A DNA stretch of 26,679 bases from Chloroflexota bacterium (GCA_014360745.1 JACIWY010000004.1:1-26679), one strand, 5' to 3'; positions 1 through 8,421 are shown, counted from the first letter of the stretch. The notes: generated from the letters alone by a model not told the origin. Program-made: numbers and translations.

Positions 1-2
1 TC

Positions 3-2006
3 ATGATGGCGTTAGTAGCCCCCAAATTGGACGATCGTCGCTTCCAAGACTTGGTCGATGAGGCCAAGCGGCGCATTCCACAATATTGCAAAGAGTGGAC
101 CGATCACAATGTAAGCGACCCAGGGGTGACCCTCATTGAGCTGTTTGCCTGGATGGTCGATGTCCTCCTTTATCGGCTGAATCAGGTGCCCGATTTGCAC
201 TACATCCGGCTGATGGAGATGTTGGGCATCACCTTACGCGAGCCGGAACCGGCCCGCGTCCCGGTCACTTTTTGGCTATCGGCGCCACAATCTATACCGG
301 TGGTCATCCCGGCCGGCACCGAAGTGGCCAGTACCCAGACGGAGACGGAACGCTCCATCGTCTTTACCACCGATGCGGACTTGCGCATCTCGCCCCCTCA
401 GCTCGAAGCCGTTCTCTCGCGGGTGACGGGCGACGACGGCCGCAAGCATTACCGAGAGCATAACCTGCGCCGTCTAGAGGCCGGCTTTGAGGGGTTCGAG
501 ATTTTTACCACGACCCCCCAAATCGATGACGCGCTCTATTTCGGCTTTGAGAACGATCTCAGCCGGCACGTCCTGGGCTTGCAGGCCGACTTTGACCCGG
601 CCGGGGGCACGGGCGTGGACCCCTCTTTGCCGCCTTATGTATGGGAAGCCTCGACCGGCCAACAAGAGACGCGCTGGCAACTTTGCGATGTCGAATTCGA
701 TACCACCAATGCGATGAACACCCCCGGTCGCATACAGATCCACCTCCCTGCGATGGGCAAACTCGGCGTGGAGGGCCGCGAGCTTTATTGGGTGCGCGTG
801 CGCAACCGCGAGATCAGCACCGCCGAACGCCGCCAAGGGATGAGTCCTTACGACCGCTCGCCTCGCCTACGCCAGATCACCGTGGCCTCTTGGGGTGGGG
901 CGGTCTCGGCTACCCACGCCCAGCAAATAGTGCGTGAATCTCTGGGCCAAAGCGACGGTTCGCCCGGCCAGCGCTTTACCCTGCGCTTTTCGCCTATCCT
1001 GAGGCGGACGGCCGATGAAAGGCTCATCGTCCAGCCCCCAGGAGAGCCGCCTCAAGAATGGTCGGAGGTGCCCGATTTCGCCTCGTCTGCAGCCGGCGAT
1101 CGCCACTATACGTTGGATAGCGCCACGGGCGAGCTGCGTTTTGGGCCGGCGGTGCGCCAGCCGGACGGCACGATCAAGCTTTACGGCGCCGTCCCCCCGC
1201 GCGGCTCCAACCTGATCTTTCGCCGCTATCGCCACGGCGGAGGCCAAGAGGGAAACGTACAGGCCGGCGTGTTGAACACGCTCAAAACGGCTATTCCTTA
1301 CATCGCTCGCGTGGCCAACCGGCAGGCAGCCTGGGGAGGATTGGACGCCGAGACGCTTGAAGCGGCCAAGATGCGCGTTCCGGCCCTGCTGCGCTCCCGA
1401 GATCGAGCGGTCACCGAAGGCGATTTCGAATTCCTGGCCCAGCAGGCGCTCCCTGCGGCCATTGGCAGGGTCAAGTGTCTCCAACCCCGACCTGCGGATG
1501 CCGGCCGAGTCGTTCCGGGACAGGTCTTTTTGCTGGTCATCCCGCGCCTGCGCCATCCAGAAGGCTACCTGGAGCCTGAATCGCTGCGCTTACGAGAGAA
1601 CGACATCCAAACCTTGACCGCCTATCTGGACGAGCGCCGCTTACTGACTACGCGCCTGGAGGTACGCCCGCCTGCCTATCAGTGGGTGGCCGTCGTGGCC
1701 AGATTGCGCCCGACGCCCGGCGCCGATCCGGCGCGCGTAGAGGCCGAGGTGTTGGCCCGGCTCTATCGTTTCCTTAATCCGTTGATCGGCGGGCCGGCGG
1801 GAAAGGGCTGGCCTTTCGGTCGCGATCTTTACATCTCGGATGTCTACGGCTGCTTGCAAGGCATGGCCAACATCCAATTTATCCGCGCCGTCGAAATGTA
1901 CGAGGTTCAACCCGGCGGCGGCCCACAAGGCGAGCCCTTGGAGCGTCTGGAGATCCTGGCGCATGGTGTGGTCGCCTCCGGGCGGCATAGGGTCGAGTTT
2001 GTGTAG
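3..2006 (+). CDS. Baseplate J-type protein of a contractile injection (eCIS/phage-tail-like) system
   Basis: This 667-residue protein resembles the 'putative baseplate assembly protein' family (TIGR02243-like, the gpJ/Afp11 role) that forms the baseplate wedge of contractile tails and extracellular contractile injection systems. The N-terminus (about residues 8-75: PKLDDRRFQDLVDEAKRRIP, then a DPGVTLIELFAWM segment) is the typical opening of this family. The middle is beta-rich and variable. The last about 230 residues contain the baseplate-J-like core with ALLRSRDRAVTEGDFEFLA and GWPFGRDLYISDVYGCLQG. The start is ATG at 3 or ATG at 6; an upstream gene could end at the TGA at 4-6 (ATGA overlap), but that lies outside the window. 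It is followed 11 nt later by a second tail gene, so the two are probably co-transcribed. Family call is from recognised motifs, not a search; the exact system class is uncertain. Confidence 0.85.
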   Translation: MMALVAPKLDDRRFQDLVDEAKRRIPQYCKEWTDHNVSDPGVTLIELFAWMVDVLLYRLNQVPDLHYIRLMEMLGITLREPEPARVPVTFWLSAPQSIPVVIPAGTEVASTQTETERSIVFTTDADLRISPPQLEAVLSRVTGDDGRKHYREHNLRRLEAGFEGFEIFTTTPQIDDALYFGFENDLSRHVLGLQADFDPAGGTGVDPSLPPYVWEASTGQQETRWQLCDVEFDTTNAMNTPGRIQIHLPAMGKLGVEGRELYWVRVRNREISTAERRQGMSPYDRSPRLRQITVASWGGAVSATHAQQIVRESLGQSDGSPGQRFTLRFSPILRRTADERLIVQPPGEPPQEWSEVPDFASSAAGDRHYTLDSATGELRFGPAVRQPDGTIKLYGAVPPRGSNLIFRRYRHGGGQEGNVQAGVLNTLKTAIPYIARVANRQAAWGGLDAETLEAAKMRVPALLRSRDRAVTEGDFEFLAQQALPAAIGRVKCLQPRPADAGRVVPGQVFLLVIPRLRHPEGYLEPESLRLRENDIQTLTAYLDERRLLTTRLEVRPPAYQWVAVVARLRPTPGADPARVEAEVLARLYRFLNPLIGGPAGKGWPFGRDLYISDVYGCLQGMANIQFIRAVEMYEVQPGGGPQGEPLERLEILAHGVVASGRHRVEFV

Positions 2007-2017
2007 GGGGTGGAAGC

Positions 2018-3022
2018 GTGGAAGGAAACGCTTATCAAGGGTTCGAGTTCCGCCTGCGCATCGAAGGGCCCAAAGGAGTACAAGAGTTGGTTTTGCCGCT
2101 GGGCATCACCACCATCGGGCGCCAGGCGGGAAACGATCTGCAACTCGACGACCCACAGGTCTCACGTCGACATGCCCAATTTGACTGCACCCTCACCGAG
2201 TGTCAGATCACCGACCTGGGCAGCACCAACGGCACGAGGGTGAACGGCGAGCGCCTCCCGCCCCAGGTGCCGCGCACGTTGGCCGGGGGCAATGTTGTCG
2301 AAATAGGGGGGTATCGGCTCCTCTTGGAACAGATCCCTGTCAGAGCGCAAGCAGAGACCAAGGCCCCGATGCCGCCGGAGGCCGAGCCGGCTTCAAAGGA
2401 ACGGCCCGCTCTTGAAGCGACCTCGCCCGCCCTTAAGCCCATCCCGCCCCTATCAGAGGAAGAAGCACCCCCTGCTCCACCCGCGCCCCCCGCCCCGTCG
2501 GCTCCATCGGCCCCTGCCGAGGGCGAGCCTCTTCTGCCGCCGGGCCTCGATAAATACAGCCGCCGATTGCTCGACTATTTGCCGAGCATCTATCACACTG
2601 ACCTGATGTCTCGCTTCTTGGCCCTCTTTGAGTCGATCTTGTTGCCTATCGAGTGGACCATCGATGGCTTTGATCTCTGCCTGCACGCAGGCAGCGCGCC
2701 GGCCGATCTGCTGCCCTGGCTGGCGAGTTGGTTCGACGTCGTCTTTGACCCCACCTGGAGCGAGGCCCAACGCCGCACATTGCTGGCCGAGGCACACAAG
2801 ATCTATGCGCGGCGAGGCACCCGTTGGGCGCTCAGCCGCGTCTTAGAGATCTACACCGGGCAACGCCCTGTGATCGAAGATGGTGGCGAGGGGCGCACGC
2901 CTTTTACCTTTCGGGTCAGCTTGCCCTCGATCCCCCCGGGCTTGAACAGGGAGCTAATCGAGCGCGTCATCGACGTCAACAAGCCCGCTCACACAACCTA
3001 TACATTGGAAATAGAGGGATAA
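2018..3022 (+). CDS. FHA domain fused to phage-tail/baseplate protein (TIGR02242-like)
   Basis: The protein has 334 residues and starts at GTG, with an AGGGGG ribosome site at 2005-2010. Residues about 10-105 form a forkhead-associated domain: GR at 34-35, SRRH at 49-52 and STNGT at 69-73 are the classic phosphothreonine-binding positions. Residues about 106-178 are a Pro/Ala/Glu-rich flexible linker. Residues about 179-334 match the small phage tail protein family paired with gene 1 in eCIS loci (LLDYLPSIY, LLPWLASWFD, RRGTRWALSRVLEIYTG). The likely role is a baseplate component that can dock to a phosphorylated partner. The first feature is seen directly; phospho-docking is inferred from the family. 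A kinase with another FHA domain lies about 1 kb downstream. Many tail proteins of this family lack the FHA part, so the fusion is notable. Confidence 0.85.
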   Translation: MEGNAYQGFEFRLRIEGPKGVQELVLPLGITTIGRQAGNDLQLDDPQVSRRHAQFDCTLTECQITDLGSTNGTRVNGERLPPQVPRTLAGGNVVEIGGYRLLLEQIPVRAQAETKAPMPPEAEPASKERPALEATSPALKPIPPLSEEEAPPAPPAPPAPSAPSAPAEGEPLLPPGLDKYSRRLLDYLPSIYHTDLMSRFLALFESILLPIEWTIDGFDLCLHAGSAPADLLPWLASWFDVVFDPTWSEAQRRTLLAEAHKIYARRGTRWALSRVLEIYTGQRPVIEDGGEGRTPFTFRVSLPSIPPGLNRELIERVIDVNKPAHTTYTLEIEG

Positions 3023-3059
3023 ATAGTCTTTGAAACTTGCCATATATAGAGGAGAAAAT

Positions 3060-3872
3060 ATGGAGCATACTTTTCAATCAGAACGGAAAAATTCCAGGAT
3101 CCTTCACAAGGAACAGATGGGCCACGAGCTGGACAGCATGACGCCGAGCGAACAGCAATTGCTCTCTCTTCAACGGCGCGTGGGCAATCGTGCCGTCCAG
3201 AAATACGTGTTAAGCCATCGGCCGGGCGTGTATCCGGCAATCCAAAGGGGGTATCTTGGCTTGCGACAAGGGGACTGGGGCGATCAAACTGCCGCCCGCC
3301 AAGCGTATCGCGAACGCCTCGGCGCCATGGCAGGGCAGGTGGTGCAAAATGCAGACGAAGAAGGCGCCAGCTCGCTGTACGTTCACTACAACGTGCCTTT
3401 GATCCCCCAGACCAGCAATATGTCGTGCTGGGCAGCTAGCGCGGCCATGCTTGTTTCTTGGAGAGACAGCATCTCCATCAGCGACCAGATCATCGCCTCC
3501 GGGATCGGATATTGGAGTGAATACCTCCACGGCCTAGATCCGGAAGACATCTTTGTCTTTGCCTCATGGGGTTTGGTCGAGGAAGAGCCTCAAACCTTTA
3601 CCATCCAAGCCTTTGCAGATCTGCTCGATCAATACGGCCCCTTGTGGACGGCAGGGGACACGGGAGCCGGTGCTCATGTCCGCGTCGTGACGGGCATCAG
3701 TGGAGATGGGACACCCGATGGCACGTTCCTCTCGATCAACGACCCGGCGCCAGTGGGTAGGGGAAGCGAGGTTATCGAATCCTACGCCCAATTTTTGGGG
3801 ATCCAGGAAAGATTGGCCACCCAAGAGCTGCCCAGGTACAGCCGGCCGCTCTATGTAGCGCATTGCCGATAA
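3060..3872 (+). CDS. Papain-like cysteine protease (C70/AvrRpt2-type) with eCIS cargo motif
   Basis: ATG 3060 is chosen over ATG 3030 because an AGAGGAG site at 3048-3054 lies five bases before it; this gives 270 residues. The N-terminal 60 residues look disordered apart from LSLQRRVGNRAVQKYV (LQRRVGNRAV at 37-46), a motif typical of DUF4157-type and other proteins encoded beside eCIS loci. The C-terminal part is a papain-fold protease: SNMSCWAASAAMLVSW with Cys123, AHVRVVTGI with His206, and SINDPAP with Asp228, a spacing close to that of the plant effector AvrRpt2. No signal peptide or membrane segment is seen, which fits a cargo loaded into a tube rather than a Sec substrate. It follows the tail genes after a 37-nt gap. 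Protease family and triad are well supported; cargo status is inference from the motif and position. Confidence 0.82.
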   Translation: MEHTFQSERKNSRILHKEQMGHELDSMTPSEQQLLSLQRRVGNRAVQKYVLSHRPGVYPAIQRGYLGLRQGDWGDQTAARQAYRERLGAMAGQVVQNADEEGASSLYVHYNVPLIPQTSNMSCWAASAAMLVSWRDSISISDQIIASGIGYWSEYLHGLDPEDIFVFASWGLVEEEPQTFTIQAFADLLDQYGPLWTAGDTGAGAHVRVVTGISGDGTPDGTFLSINDPAPVGRGSEVIESYAQFLGIQERLATQELPRYSRPLYVAHCR

Positions 3873-3892
3873 ACTTATTTGCGCATACGGGC

Positions 3893-3940
3893 TTGGACAG
3901 GAAGCCGATTGGGCGTATCATCTATAATAAGCTTGTCCAA
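3893..3940 (+). promoter_or_regulatory. Possible promoter/operator before the kinase gene
   Basis: The 124-nt gap before the kinase gene contains a perfect TATAAT at 3923-3928. It is flanked by a 7-bp inverted repeat, TTGGACA at 3893-3899 and TGTCCAA at 3934-3940. No good -35 lies 16-18 nt before the TATAAT; TTGGAC is 24 nt away, which is too far. It may be an activator-dependent promoter with an operator, or chance. Confidence 0.3.
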
Positions 3941-3996
3941 CCCATCTGATTTATACGCCGGCGCTCGCGGCCTAGTGTGGTGATCGGGGGACGTTT

Positions 3997-6900
3997 ATGG
4001 ACGCTCTTGTCAACCAGACGTTGGATCGCTATCGGATCGATGCCCTATTAGGAGAGGGGGGCATGGGTGCCGTGTTCAGGGCGCGAGATGTCACCCTGCA
4101 ACGCGATGTGGCCATTAAGGTCATGCATCCCCAGTTCGCTCGCCGGCCCGATTTTCGCGAACGCTTTTTACAAGAGGCGCGCACGGCGGCCCGGCTCGAT
4201 CATCCCGGGATCGTCAAGGTGCACGACTTTGGCCAGGCCCGTTCGTACTTGTACATCGTCATGGAGTTTATCCCCGGCTCCAACCTGCGCACGTTGCTCC
4301 AAGAGCTCAAGGCGCGCAGCCAATGGATCGTCCTTTCCGAGGCGATCGAGTTGATCCGTCAGGTCGCGTTGGCCATCGATTACGCCCATCGGCAAGGTGT
4401 CTTGCACCGCGACATCAAGCCCGACAACATTATGCTCAAGCCCGAGCCAGCGGGGAACTTGCCCTACCGGCCGATCTTGACCGACCTGGGCTTGGCCAAG
4501 CTGGCCGACGGTGGGATCATAACCCAAGAGGGCACCTCTATGGGCACACCCGCCTACATGTCGCCCGAACAGGCCGCCGGCACCAAGACTGACGCGCGCA
4601 GCGACGTCTATTCCCTGGGCGTGTTGCTCTACGAGCTGGCCGTCGGCCAACTCCCCTTCCCTGCGCGTACGATCACCGAGGCCATTCGTTATCACACCCA
4701 AGAGCCACCCCCACCGCCTCGTTCTCGCCGCCCCGATTTGCCCGAGGCATTGGAACGGGTCATCCTCAAGGCCATGGCCAAGAACCCCGCCGAGCGCTTT
4801 GCCGATGCCCGTTCACTGGCCGAGGCCTTGGCCGGCGTGCTTGCCCTCGCTCCTTCGGCGCCCGCCGAACCGACGGCGGCGGCTACGGATATCGGCGAAG
4901 CCGTCAGCCTGGCGACCCAGTACCAGCAAAGTGTGGTACAAGCTCGGGGGCGTTCCATCTTGGCCGAGTTCCCCAGTGCGCCGCACGACCTGGCCCAAGA
5001 TGCCGTCCAAGTGTTGACCGCCGAGGGGACCTCTCGCACCGTGCCTTTGGGCCCCGAAGGGCTGACTATCGGCCGCGGCGCCGAAAATGGGCTGGTGCTC
5101 GATAGCCCACGGGTCTCGCGTCGACATGCGCGCATCGAGTTCGACGGAACGGACTATCGGGTCATTGACCTGGATAGCACGAACGGCACCTTTTTGGGCG
5201 ATGTCAAACTTTTGCCCGGCGTGCCCGAGGTCTGGACGCCCGACAAGGCCTTGCGCGTCGGGGGCACCGGGCATGGCGCGGTCTGGCTGCGTTTGCTGCG
5301 CGCGACCCCGCAACCTGTGCAGAGCGGCCCCATCCGTCACCCCGATGGCACGATGGTGGAGCCTGGCGCCATTCGCTCCAGCCCAGGCGTGGGCCGGGTC
5401 GGCGTTTTTATGGAGCGCGAACAGCTCTCCGTTACCCCCGGCGAGAGCGTCACCGCCTCGCTCATCGTGTTGAACCAGAGCTCGGTGGTGGATCAATTCA
5501 GTACGACGGTGGAGGGCGTGCCGGAGAGCTGGTTGATCGCCAAACCGGCGCCCGTGCGCCTGATGCCGGGCCAGCAACAGGAGGTAACCTTCACCCTGCG
5601 CCCGCCACGCTCGCCCCAAGGGCGTGCCGGACGCTACCCGCTCACCATCCGCGTGGCCAGCCTTGACGCGCCGGACCAAGTGGCCGAGGTGCGGCGCAAC
5701 CTAACCGTCGCCGCTTACAGCGAGTTTTCCAGTACGCTTCAACCGCAGCAGGTGTGGGCGGGCAAGCCGGTGCGGGTGACGGTGGAGAACCGGGGCAACG
5801 CCCAAGAGACCTTCACCATCTCGTGGCAGGATCGCGCCGATGAGCTGGCCTTTGACCCGCCGGAAATGCAGCTCAAGGTGGCCGAAGGACGCACGGCCGC
5901 CGCCGAGTTCCGCGCCGAGCCGAAAAAAAGGCGTTGGATCGGCGGTGAAAAGCCCCATGCGGTTTCCGCTCAGATCACCTCTTCCACCGGCGAGGCCCAA
6001 ATCCATAGCGGGCAGGTCGTCAGCCGGGCCCTTTTGCCGATCTGGCTCTTGCCCGTCCTATTTTTCCTCTGCGCCGGCCTGGCCGTCTTGGCAGCTATGA
6101 TCGACCTGGATGGCGACAAGCTAACCTACGCTCAGGAACTGCGCTTGGGCACCAATCCCACGAACGCCGATAGCGATGGCGACGGGCTGACCGATAAACA
6201 AGAAGCGGATGCGCGCACCAACCCTCAAGTGGCAGACACAGATGGCGATGGCCTGAGCGATGGCGAAGAACTGCGCTGGGGCAGCAACCCCCTCGTCGTT
6301 GACTCGGATGGCGACACGCTCGCCGATGGCCAGGAGGTGCACCAGTTGTCGACAAGCCCGATCAACGCCGATACCGACGGCGACGGCCTGGCGGATAATA
6401 TGGACCCCATGCCCCGCGCCATACCCACGGCCACGGTGATGCCTACGGTCACCCCGACAAGCACGCCCACGCCGGACCTTTCGGGCACCGACGCCGACGG
6501 CGATGGGTTGACCCTGGCCGAGGAGCAGGCGCTGGGCACCAACCCCAACAACCCCGATAGCGACGGCGACGGCCTGAAGGACGGCGAGGAGCGGGCCTGG
6601 GGCGCCAACCCGCTGGTCATCGACTCGGACGGCGACACGCTCCCCGATGGCCGAGAGGTGCACGAGCTCTCTACCAGCCCCACCAACCCCGACACCGATG
6701 GCGACGGTATGCGCGACAACGTGGACCCCGCGCCGGGCAGCCCGCCTACGGCCACCTGGACGCCCGTGCCCAGTCGCACGCCGACGCCGGGCCCCGGCGC
6801 CAAGATCGACGATTTTGTGGGCACTTGGGTCAATGTGGACGAGAACACGACGGGGTTGATAACACTGATTATCGACAAAGTGAACACAACCACGGTGTCG

Positions 6901-7191
6901 CTACACGGCTATTCCGTGTGCAAGCCGACGAACTGCGATTGGGGCACCTTCAACGGCAGTTTCGCTCCTTACACCGTCAAAGGTACCCAATCCACTCCTA
7001 GCGTCAAACGTTCCCTGGTCGCCCAGCGTTCGGGCTCCGAGTTGCACGTCAAGGTAACCTACGATTTTGCTCCGGACGCGCTCCAGCGAGATTATACGGA
7101 AAGCTATGTGCTCAAGCCACAGCTCATACTGCGCCCCTTCCTTACACCGCTTGTGCCGGTGTTGAGAGCTACGTTGTCGATCAAGCCGTGA
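3997..7191 (+). CDS. Membrane Ser/Thr protein kinase with FHA domain and thrombospondin-3 repeats
   Basis: This 1064-residue protein has a GGGGGA ribosome site just before the ATG. Domains in order: a Hanks-type kinase (about 12-285; GEGGMG loop at 19-24, Lys41, HRDIKPDN at 137-144, DLG at 163-165 in place of DFG, SPE at 189-191); an FHA domain (about 339-440; IGRG at 358-361, SRRH at 374-377, STNGT); one or two Ig-like/NEW3-like beta domains (about 470-670); one transmembrane helix (about 679-701); two blocks of DxDGDG calcium-binding thrombospondin type 3 repeats (about 702-806 and 829-912) separated by a Thr/Pro linker; and a C-terminal beta domain (about 935-1064). The kinase would be cytoplasmic and the repeats outside. 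This is an unusual layout for a bacterial STPK, because the FHA and Ig-like domains sit between kinase and membrane. Its position beside the FHA-tail protein suggests they work together; the substrate is unknown. Confidence 0.93.
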   Translation: MDALVNQTLDRYRIDALLGEGGMGAVFRARDVTLQRDVAIKVMHPQFARRPDFRERFLQEARTAARLDHPGIVKVHDFGQARSYLYIVMEFIPGSNLRTLLQELKARSQWIVLSEAIELIRQVALAIDYAHRQGVLHRDIKPDNIMLKPEPAGNLPYRPILTDLGLAKLADGGIITQEGTSMGTPAYMSPEQAAGTKTDARSDVYSLGVLLYELAVGQLPFPARTITEAIRYHTQEPPPPPRSRRPDLPEALERVILKAMAKNPAERFADARSLAEALAGVLALAPSAPAEPTAAATDIGEAVSLATQYQQSVVQARGRSILAEFPSAPHDLAQDAVQVLTAEGTSRTVPLGPEGLTIGRGAENGLVLDSPRVSRRHARIEFDGTDYRVIDLDSTNGTFLGDVKLLPGVPEVWTPDKALRVGGTGHGAVWLRLLRATPQPVQSGPIRHPDGTMVEPGAIRSSPGVGRVGVFMEREQLSVTPGESVTASLIVLNQSSVVDQFSTTVEGVPESWLIAKPAPVRLMPGQQQEVTFTLRPPRSPQGRAGRYPLTIRVASLDAPDQVAEVRRNLTVAAYSEFSSTLQPQQVWAGKPVRVTVENRGNAQETFTISWQDRADELAFDPPEMQLKVAEGRTAAAEFRAEPKKRRWIGGEKPHAVSAQITSSTGEAQIHSGQVVSRALLPIWLLPVLFFLCAGLAVLAAMIDLDGDKLTYAQELRLGTNPTNADSDGDGLTDKQEADARTNPQVADTDGDGLSDGEELRWGSNPLVVDSDGDTLADGQEVHQLSTSPINADTDGDGLADNMDPMPRAIPTATVMPTVTPTSTPTPDLSGTDADGDGLTLAEEQALGTNPNNPDSDGDGLKDGEERAWGANPLVIDSDGDTLPDGREVHELSTSPTNPDTDGDGMRDNVDPAPGSPPTATWTPVPSRTPTPGPGAKIDDFVGTWVNVDENTTGLITLIIDKVNTTTVSLHGYSVCKPTNCDWGTFNGSFAPYTVKGTQSTPSVKRSLVAQRSGSELHVKVTYDFAPDALQRDYTESYVLKPQLILRPFLTPLVPVLRATLSIKP
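6100..6738 (+). repeat. Two tandem blocks of thrombospondin type 3 coding repeats
   Basis: Within the kinase gene, GAT/GAC-GGC-GAT triplets recur as DxDGDG loops. The block at 6100-6414 and the block at about 6481-6738 are related along their length (the same order of EELxxGxNP, DSDGDxLxDG and EVHxLSTSP units), which points to an internal duplication. The two are separated by a Thr/Pro-rich linker that includes PTVTPTSTPTP. Confidence 0.8.
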
Positions 7192-7231
7192 GCGCTTGCC
7201 ATCCGTTCGCACTAGCTGCCCGGCTCTGCAA

Positions 7232-7265
7232 GGGTGACCGGCACTTTGGAAAGTGCCGGTCACCC
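7232..7265. repeat. Perfect 16-bp inverted repeat (hairpin; terminator or REP-like element)
   Basis: GGGTGACCGGCACTTT at 7232-7247 and its exact reverse complement at 7250-7265 are separated by only GG. It lies 40 nt after the kinase stop and 25 nt before the dehydratase ATG. No T tract follows on the + strand (AACCTACTATTTTCG), so a simple intrinsic terminator is not certain; a mobile REP-type palindrome is an alternative. Confidence 0.8.
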
Positions 7266-7290
7266 AACCTACTATTTTCGAGGTGAAATC

Positions 7291-8409
7291 ATGAAAATCG
7301 AACGCATCACCCCCTTTTTGGTCGGACGCTCCTTGCTGGTGCGCGTCTATACCGACCAGGGCATCGTCGGCAACGGCGAGGCGGGCCTATGGGCCCACCA
7401 TCGGCTGGTGTACGAGGCCCTCCGCGACCTGAGCGAGTACTATGTGGGCAAGGACCCCGGGCGCATGGAGCACCACTTTCAGGTCGTCTCGCGCAACACC
7501 CATTTCGCCGGGGCGGTGCTGAGCGCCGCGATGAGCGCGCTCGACATCGCCATGTGGGACATCCTGGCCAAGTCGGTGGACAAGCCAATCTATGCCTTGC
7601 TGGGCGGCAAATGCCGCGACAAGGTCAAGGTCTTTGCCAATGTCGGCGGCAACACGTTGGATGAACGCGCGGCCAGCGCAGTGCGCAACGTCGAGAGGGG
7701 GTTCACCTCTCTACGCACCACGCCCTTTTTCTCCGACGCACCGCGCAAGGATTCGAGTAAGGTGATCAAAGAGGCGGTGCAGATCGTTGCCGCCATCCGT
7801 GACGCGGTGGGCGACGAGATCGATCTGGGGCTAGAGATTCACCGCAACCTGATGCCCGACGAGGCCATCATCCTGGCCCACGAACTGGCGCCGTATCGCA
7901 TCCTCTACTATGAGGATCCGCTGGCGCCGGAGAGCATCGAGGCGCTAGAATATGTGGCCCGCCACGTCGACCTGCCCATCGCCACAGGCGAGCGCTTTTA
8001 CAGCATCCAGCAATTCAAAGAGTTGATCGACAAAAAGACGGTGGCCATGATCCGCCCCGACCTTTCCCTGGCCGGGGGCTATACGCAGTGCAAAAAGATC
8101 GCCGGCCTGGCCGAAGCCTCTTTCGTGGGCGTATTCCCGCATCTCATGGGCAGCCCGGTGAACATCGCCGCTTTCGTGCAGTTCGACGCCGCCATCCCCA
8201 ACTTTCGGCTCCATGAGAGCAACATGGTGGACAATCACCCGCTGAACGAGGTCATCGACCAACCGCTCACGCTGGAAAACGGCTACATCCTCGTGCCCGA
8301 TCGCCCGGGGATCGGGGTCGAGATCCTGGAGGACAAGCTGGCGCGCTTTCCCTTCCAACCGAGGAGCATCGAGGGCACCTTCCACGCCGACGGGTCGGTG
8401 GCCTGGTAA
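7291..8409 (+). CDS. Enolase-superfamily acid-sugar dehydratase (galactonate dehydratase-like)
   Basis: The protein has 372 residues. ATG 7291 is chosen because GAGGTG lies at 7280-7285 and the alignment to the family begins at MKIERITPFLVGRSLLVRVY; an in-frame upstream GTG lies inside the hairpin. It is a mandelate racemase/muconate lactonizing fold protein that would dehydrate an aldonic acid. Metal ligands appear as Glu182 (LEIH), Glu208 (YYEDP) and Glu234 (TGER); the general acid/base histidines are His184 and His284 (FPHLMG). From memory, E. coli galactonate dehydratase uses Asp183, Glu209, Glu235, His185 and His285, so the spacing matches by one residue but the first ligand is Glu rather than Asp. 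The substrate is unknown. The gene is alone on its strand, convergent with the methyltransferase gene 12 nt away. Confidence 0.85.
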   Translation: MKIERITPFLVGRSLLVRVYTDQGIVGNGEAGLWAHHRLVYEALRDLSEYYVGKDPGRMEHHFQVVSRNTHFAGAVLSAAMSALDIAMWDILAKSVDKPIYALLGGKCRDKVKVFANVGGNTLDERAASAVRNVERGFTSLRTTPFFSDAPRKDSSKVIKEAVQIVAAIRDAVGDEIDLGLEIHRNLMPDEAIILAHELAPYRILYYEDPLAPESIEALEYVARHVDLPIATGERFYSIQQFKELIDKKTVAMIRPDLSLAGGYTQCKKIAGLAEASFVGVFPHLMGSPVNIAAFVQFDAAIPNFRLHESNMVDNHPLNEVIDQPLTLENGYILVPDRPGIGVEILEDKLARFPFQPRSIEGTFHADGSVAW

Positions 8410-8421
8410 GAAATATGGGGG

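Noticed and set aside
3893..3928. TTGGAC and TATAAT as a standard promoter pair
   Set aside because: The spacer is 24 nt, too long for sigma-70; only the -10 and the inverted repeat are kept as a weak regulatory call.
4813..5679. A 288-codon open frame on the - strand
   Set aside because: It is antisense to the FHA and Ig-like part of the kinase, with no domain and no ribosome site.
6100..6738. Regularly spaced repeats that could suggest a CRISPR array
   Set aside because: They are in-frame codons for DxDGDG calcium loops, vary in sequence, and have no unique spacers.
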